Shown here piece after piece: positions 21,138-23,280 of a DNA stretch of 23,280 nucleotides. The DNA is from CAYMKL01 sp964390805 (lineage in GTDB: Bacteria; Chloroflexota; Anaerolineae; VGOG01). A program made the position numbers and the translations under genes. The DNA is taken from assembly GCA_964390805.1 (NCBI GenBank), contig CAYMKL010000109.1, forward strand, positions 1 through 23,280, in the 5' to 3' direction. The notes beneath the pieces were generated by a model. That model was given only the letters and a program-made list of their open reading frames with translations, had not been told where the DNA came from and searched no databases. Numbering within the stretch: position 1 is the first letter of the stretch; each line of letters starts with the position of its first letter.

Positions 21138-23280
21138 GTGGCAGAGCGGCCCATCCGTGATGGTCCTGTATTTGCCAACCACAGTAGACTCTATCGCGAA
21201 GAGCACCTACCTAATCTGCCAGCAAGGTGGCACGGAGATATTCAAATCATACCAATAGATACAAATGACCCAGATCTTCTTACACTTGACTCTTCTATCG
21301 TCCGCATTCACACGGAAAAGGGGAGCATTGCAGGTGCCGGCTTCCAGGTGACCAACCAGCAGGTCCTCACCTGCGCCCACGTGGTGGCCGGAGCACTTCA
21401 TCTACCTCACGAGACGCCGGGCATCCCTAAAGAGAAGGTGTGCCTGGACTTTCCTCTCGTCGCGCCGGGGCAGATCCTGACGGCACGGGTGGTCGTCTGG
21501 CACCCCGGGGAGGACATCGCGGGGCTGGAGCTGGACAATGCCCTGCCTTCTGGGGTTCACCCCGCCAGACTGGCCGCAGCCGACGACCTGTGGGGACATG
21601 ACCTGCGTGTGTTTGGGTTCCCGCAGGGCCGCGACATGGGCGTGTGGATGCGTGGCGAGCTGTTGGGACGAAACGCTGCCGGCTGGGTACAGATTGAGAG
21701 CAAGAAAGAGACTGGCTACTTCGTCCAGCCCGGCTTCAGCGGTGGACCAGTGTGGGACGAGAAGCTGGACGGCGTGGTTGGGATGATCGTCGCCGCCGAC
21801 ATGGAACCCGGTGTCAGGGCGGCTTTTCTCATCCCGACCGACATGCTTACCAGGGCCTGGCCTGATGTGGTATCGAAGGCGCTACTGGATGCCGAGATGG
21901 ATCGTCTGCGAGCTAGGCAAGCCGAAGCCGACAGGAAGCGCCAAGAGATGCACCACCGTCAGCGTGTGGTCAACCTTCGTCCGTTGGACGTGACCCACAC
22001 GTTCAAAAACCGCCTTCGTGAGATGCAAGTCCTCCGTGACTACTTGACCGATCACAGCGTGCGCCTGGTCAGCGTGGTGGGGCGCGGTGGGATGGGCAAG
22101 ACGGCCCTCGTCAGCCGCGTGTTGGCCGACCTGGAACGGGGAGTGCTGCCGATCCCTGGGGAGGGAAGAGAGCTTTCCATAGACAGCATCCTCTACCTGG
22201 GCGCACGGAGCACTGGCTTGGGCTTGGAGCGTATCTACACTGATGTGGGCCGCATGCTGGGTGAACCCGTTGCCAGCAGGTTAGCTGCCCGTTGGGCCGA
22301 CAGAAGTACTCCCTTGGCTGCCAAGGTCGAATACCTGCTGGAGGTCATGCAGGATGGCGTGTATGTTATCCTCCTGGATAACCTGGAGGACAAGCTGACC
22401 GAAGAGGGCTACATCGCTGAGGAGGGCCTGCGCCTTTTCGTCGAGTGCTGCCTGACCCAGCCGAGCGAAGCGCGCCTCATTGCCACATCCCGGCAGGAGG
22501 TACGGCTTGCTGAGGCCGCGCTGCACGGTATCCGTCGGATTCCCCTACGAGAAGGTCTGCCTGAGGAGGATGCCATCGCCCTGTTGCGCGACCTGGATCC
22601 TCAGGGAGAACTCGGTCTGCGTGATGCATCGGGAGACAACCTGCGCCGTGCCGCCCGGCTGACGCAAGGCATCCCCCGTGCATTGGAACTTCTCGCCGGC
22701 ATCCTGGATCGGGACCCACTCGCCAATCTGCCCAAGCTACTGGCGAACGAGCGCCTGTTCGGTGAGCAGGTAGTGGAGCACTTGGTGGCTGAAAGCTACT
22801 GTCGCCTGGTAGACGACGAACGCCGGCTTATGGAGGCTCTGGCTGTCTTCGACCGGCCGGTGGTCGATACGGCCCTTGCTTTCCTGCTGCATCCCTGGTT
22901 CCCCAGTCTGGAGGTTCGTGCTGCTCTACGTCACTTGGTCAGCAGCTACTTCGTGAGCGCCAACCGCATCACTGGCGAGTACAGCCTCCACCCCCTCGAC
23001 CGCGAGTACGCTTACCATCAACTGCCGGACAGCGATGAGCCGGACGCCTACGGCCGGCGCAACCTGGAGCTGCGTGCTGCCGATTTCTATGCCAGCATTC
23101 GTAAGCCCGAAGGCGAGTGGAAATCCATAGATGATCTGGCCCCCCAACTAGCCGAGTTCGAGCACTGCATCCACGCTAGAGACTACAGAGGTGCTTTTCA
23201 AGTAGTGCAGTTGATTGATTCCAATTACTGGACTCTGGCGAAAATGGGTAACTTGACCATAAGATGCCTCCTGAGTAGAA
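21138..23280 (+). CDS. Trypsin-like protease / NB-ARC STAND NTPase (3' end outside the window)
   Basis: An open frame of at least 714 codons that runs off the right edge. Numbered from GTG 21138, the protease triad is His81 (TCAH), Asp126 (GEDIAGL) and Ser201 (GFSGGP). A charged coiled-coil linker (about 255-280, RLRARQAEADRKRQEM) leads to the NB-ARC domain, with Walker A GRGGMGKT (K321), Walker B VILLDN (D414), the LIATSR sensor, QGIPRALELL and an MHD-like LHP. No in-frame ATG exists between the upstream stop (21096-21098) and the SSIVRIHTEKG segment where such proteins normally begin. The start is therefore uncertain: GTG 21138 and TTG 21132 are candidates without a ribosome binding site. 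The sensor part must lie downstream. Protein identity is firm; intactness of the 5' end is not. Confidence 0.85.
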   Translation, partial: MAERPIRDGPVFANHSRLYREEHLPNLPARWHGDIQIIPIDTNDPDLLTLDSSIVRIHTEKGSIAGAGFQVTNQQVLTCAHVVAGALHLPHETPGIPKEKVCLDFPLVAPGQILTARVVVWHPGEDIAGLELDNALPSGVHPARLAAADDLWGHDLRVFGFPQGRDMGVWMRGELLGRNAAGWVQIESKKETGYFVQPGFSGGPVWDEKLDGVVGMIVAADMEPGVRAAFLIPTDMLTRAWPDVVSKALLDAEMDRLRARQAEADRKRQEMHHRQRVVNLRPLDVTHTFKNRLREMQVLRDYLTDHSVRLVSVVGRGGMGKTALVSRVLADLERGVLPIPGEGRELSIDSILYLGARSTGLGLERIYTDVGRMLGEPVASRLAARWADRSTPLAAKVEYLLEVMQDGVYVILLDNLEDKLTEEGYIAEEGLRLFVECCLTQPSEARLIATSRQEVRLAEAALHGIRRIPLREGLPEEDAIALLRDLDPQGELGLRDASGDNLRRAARLTQGIPRALELLAGILDRDPLANLPKLLANERLFGEQVVEHLVAESYCRLVDDERRLMEALAVFDRPVVDTALAFLLHPWFPSLEVRAALRHLVSSYFVSANRITGEYSLHPLDREYAYHQLPDSDEPDAYGRRNLELRAADFYASIRKPEGEWKSIDDLAPQLAEFEHCIHARDYRGAFQVVQLIDSNYWTLAKMGNLTIRCLLSR

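Overview
The window reads as a defence island on a high-GC chromosome. The organism is probably a member of the Chloroflexota (Anaerolineae-like). The reasons are the gene content and the many small interspersed repeats of the TTCGRCTNCGCTCAG type that sit in frame inside genes, plus a CCCCTCTCCC/GGGAGAGGGG palindromic element. Both repeat types are familiar from that phylum, but the assignment is an inference. All eleven credible genes lie on the + strand. No rRNA, tRNA, transposase, integrase or CRISPR array was seen.

Layout. A small HTH (XRE/Cro-type) regulator (7-417) is followed by a 626-nt gap. The gap holds a hairpin, five CCTACA direct repeats spaced about one helical turn apart, an extended -10 promoter and a second dyad. 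Next is a large SNF2-type helicase with a C-terminal DUF3883 nuclease-like domain (1044-4709). A short leader with a promoter-like pair and a terminator-like hairpin (4720-4875) precedes a tightly packed run: a Cys-rich small protein (4906-5211), an unknown all-helical protein (5204-5719), a double winged-helix protein (5707-6363), a trypsin/NB-ARC/helical-repeat giant (6374-11911), a DUF1156 DNA methyltransferase (11929-14850) and a HEPN/DUF499 AAA-type ATPase (14884-18441). After a 72-nt gap come a Trypco1 protein (18514-18882) and a trypsin/nSTAND1 protein (18884-20971). A third trypsin/NB-ARC protein (about 21138 to beyond the window end) runs off the right edge.

How the genes may work together. 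The helicase-nuclease, the DNA methyltransferase and the HEPN/DUF499 ATPase form a core resembling methylation-linked multigene phage defence (the DISARM/BREX-like class). Interleaved with it are three proteins that each join an intact trypsin-like protease (His/Asp/Ser all present) to a STAND NTPase. This is the architecture known from bacterial NLR-like conflict systems. The methyltransferase gene starts 17 nt after the first trypsin/NB-ARC gene, so the protease-NTPase is physically inside the methylase operon. The most interesting hypothesis is a composite system in which a modification/translocation module and a protease-STAND sensor module are expressed together, with HEPN and DUF3883 as candidate nucleic-acid-cleaving effectors. 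No experiment or database search supports this here; it rests on motif reading and gene order.
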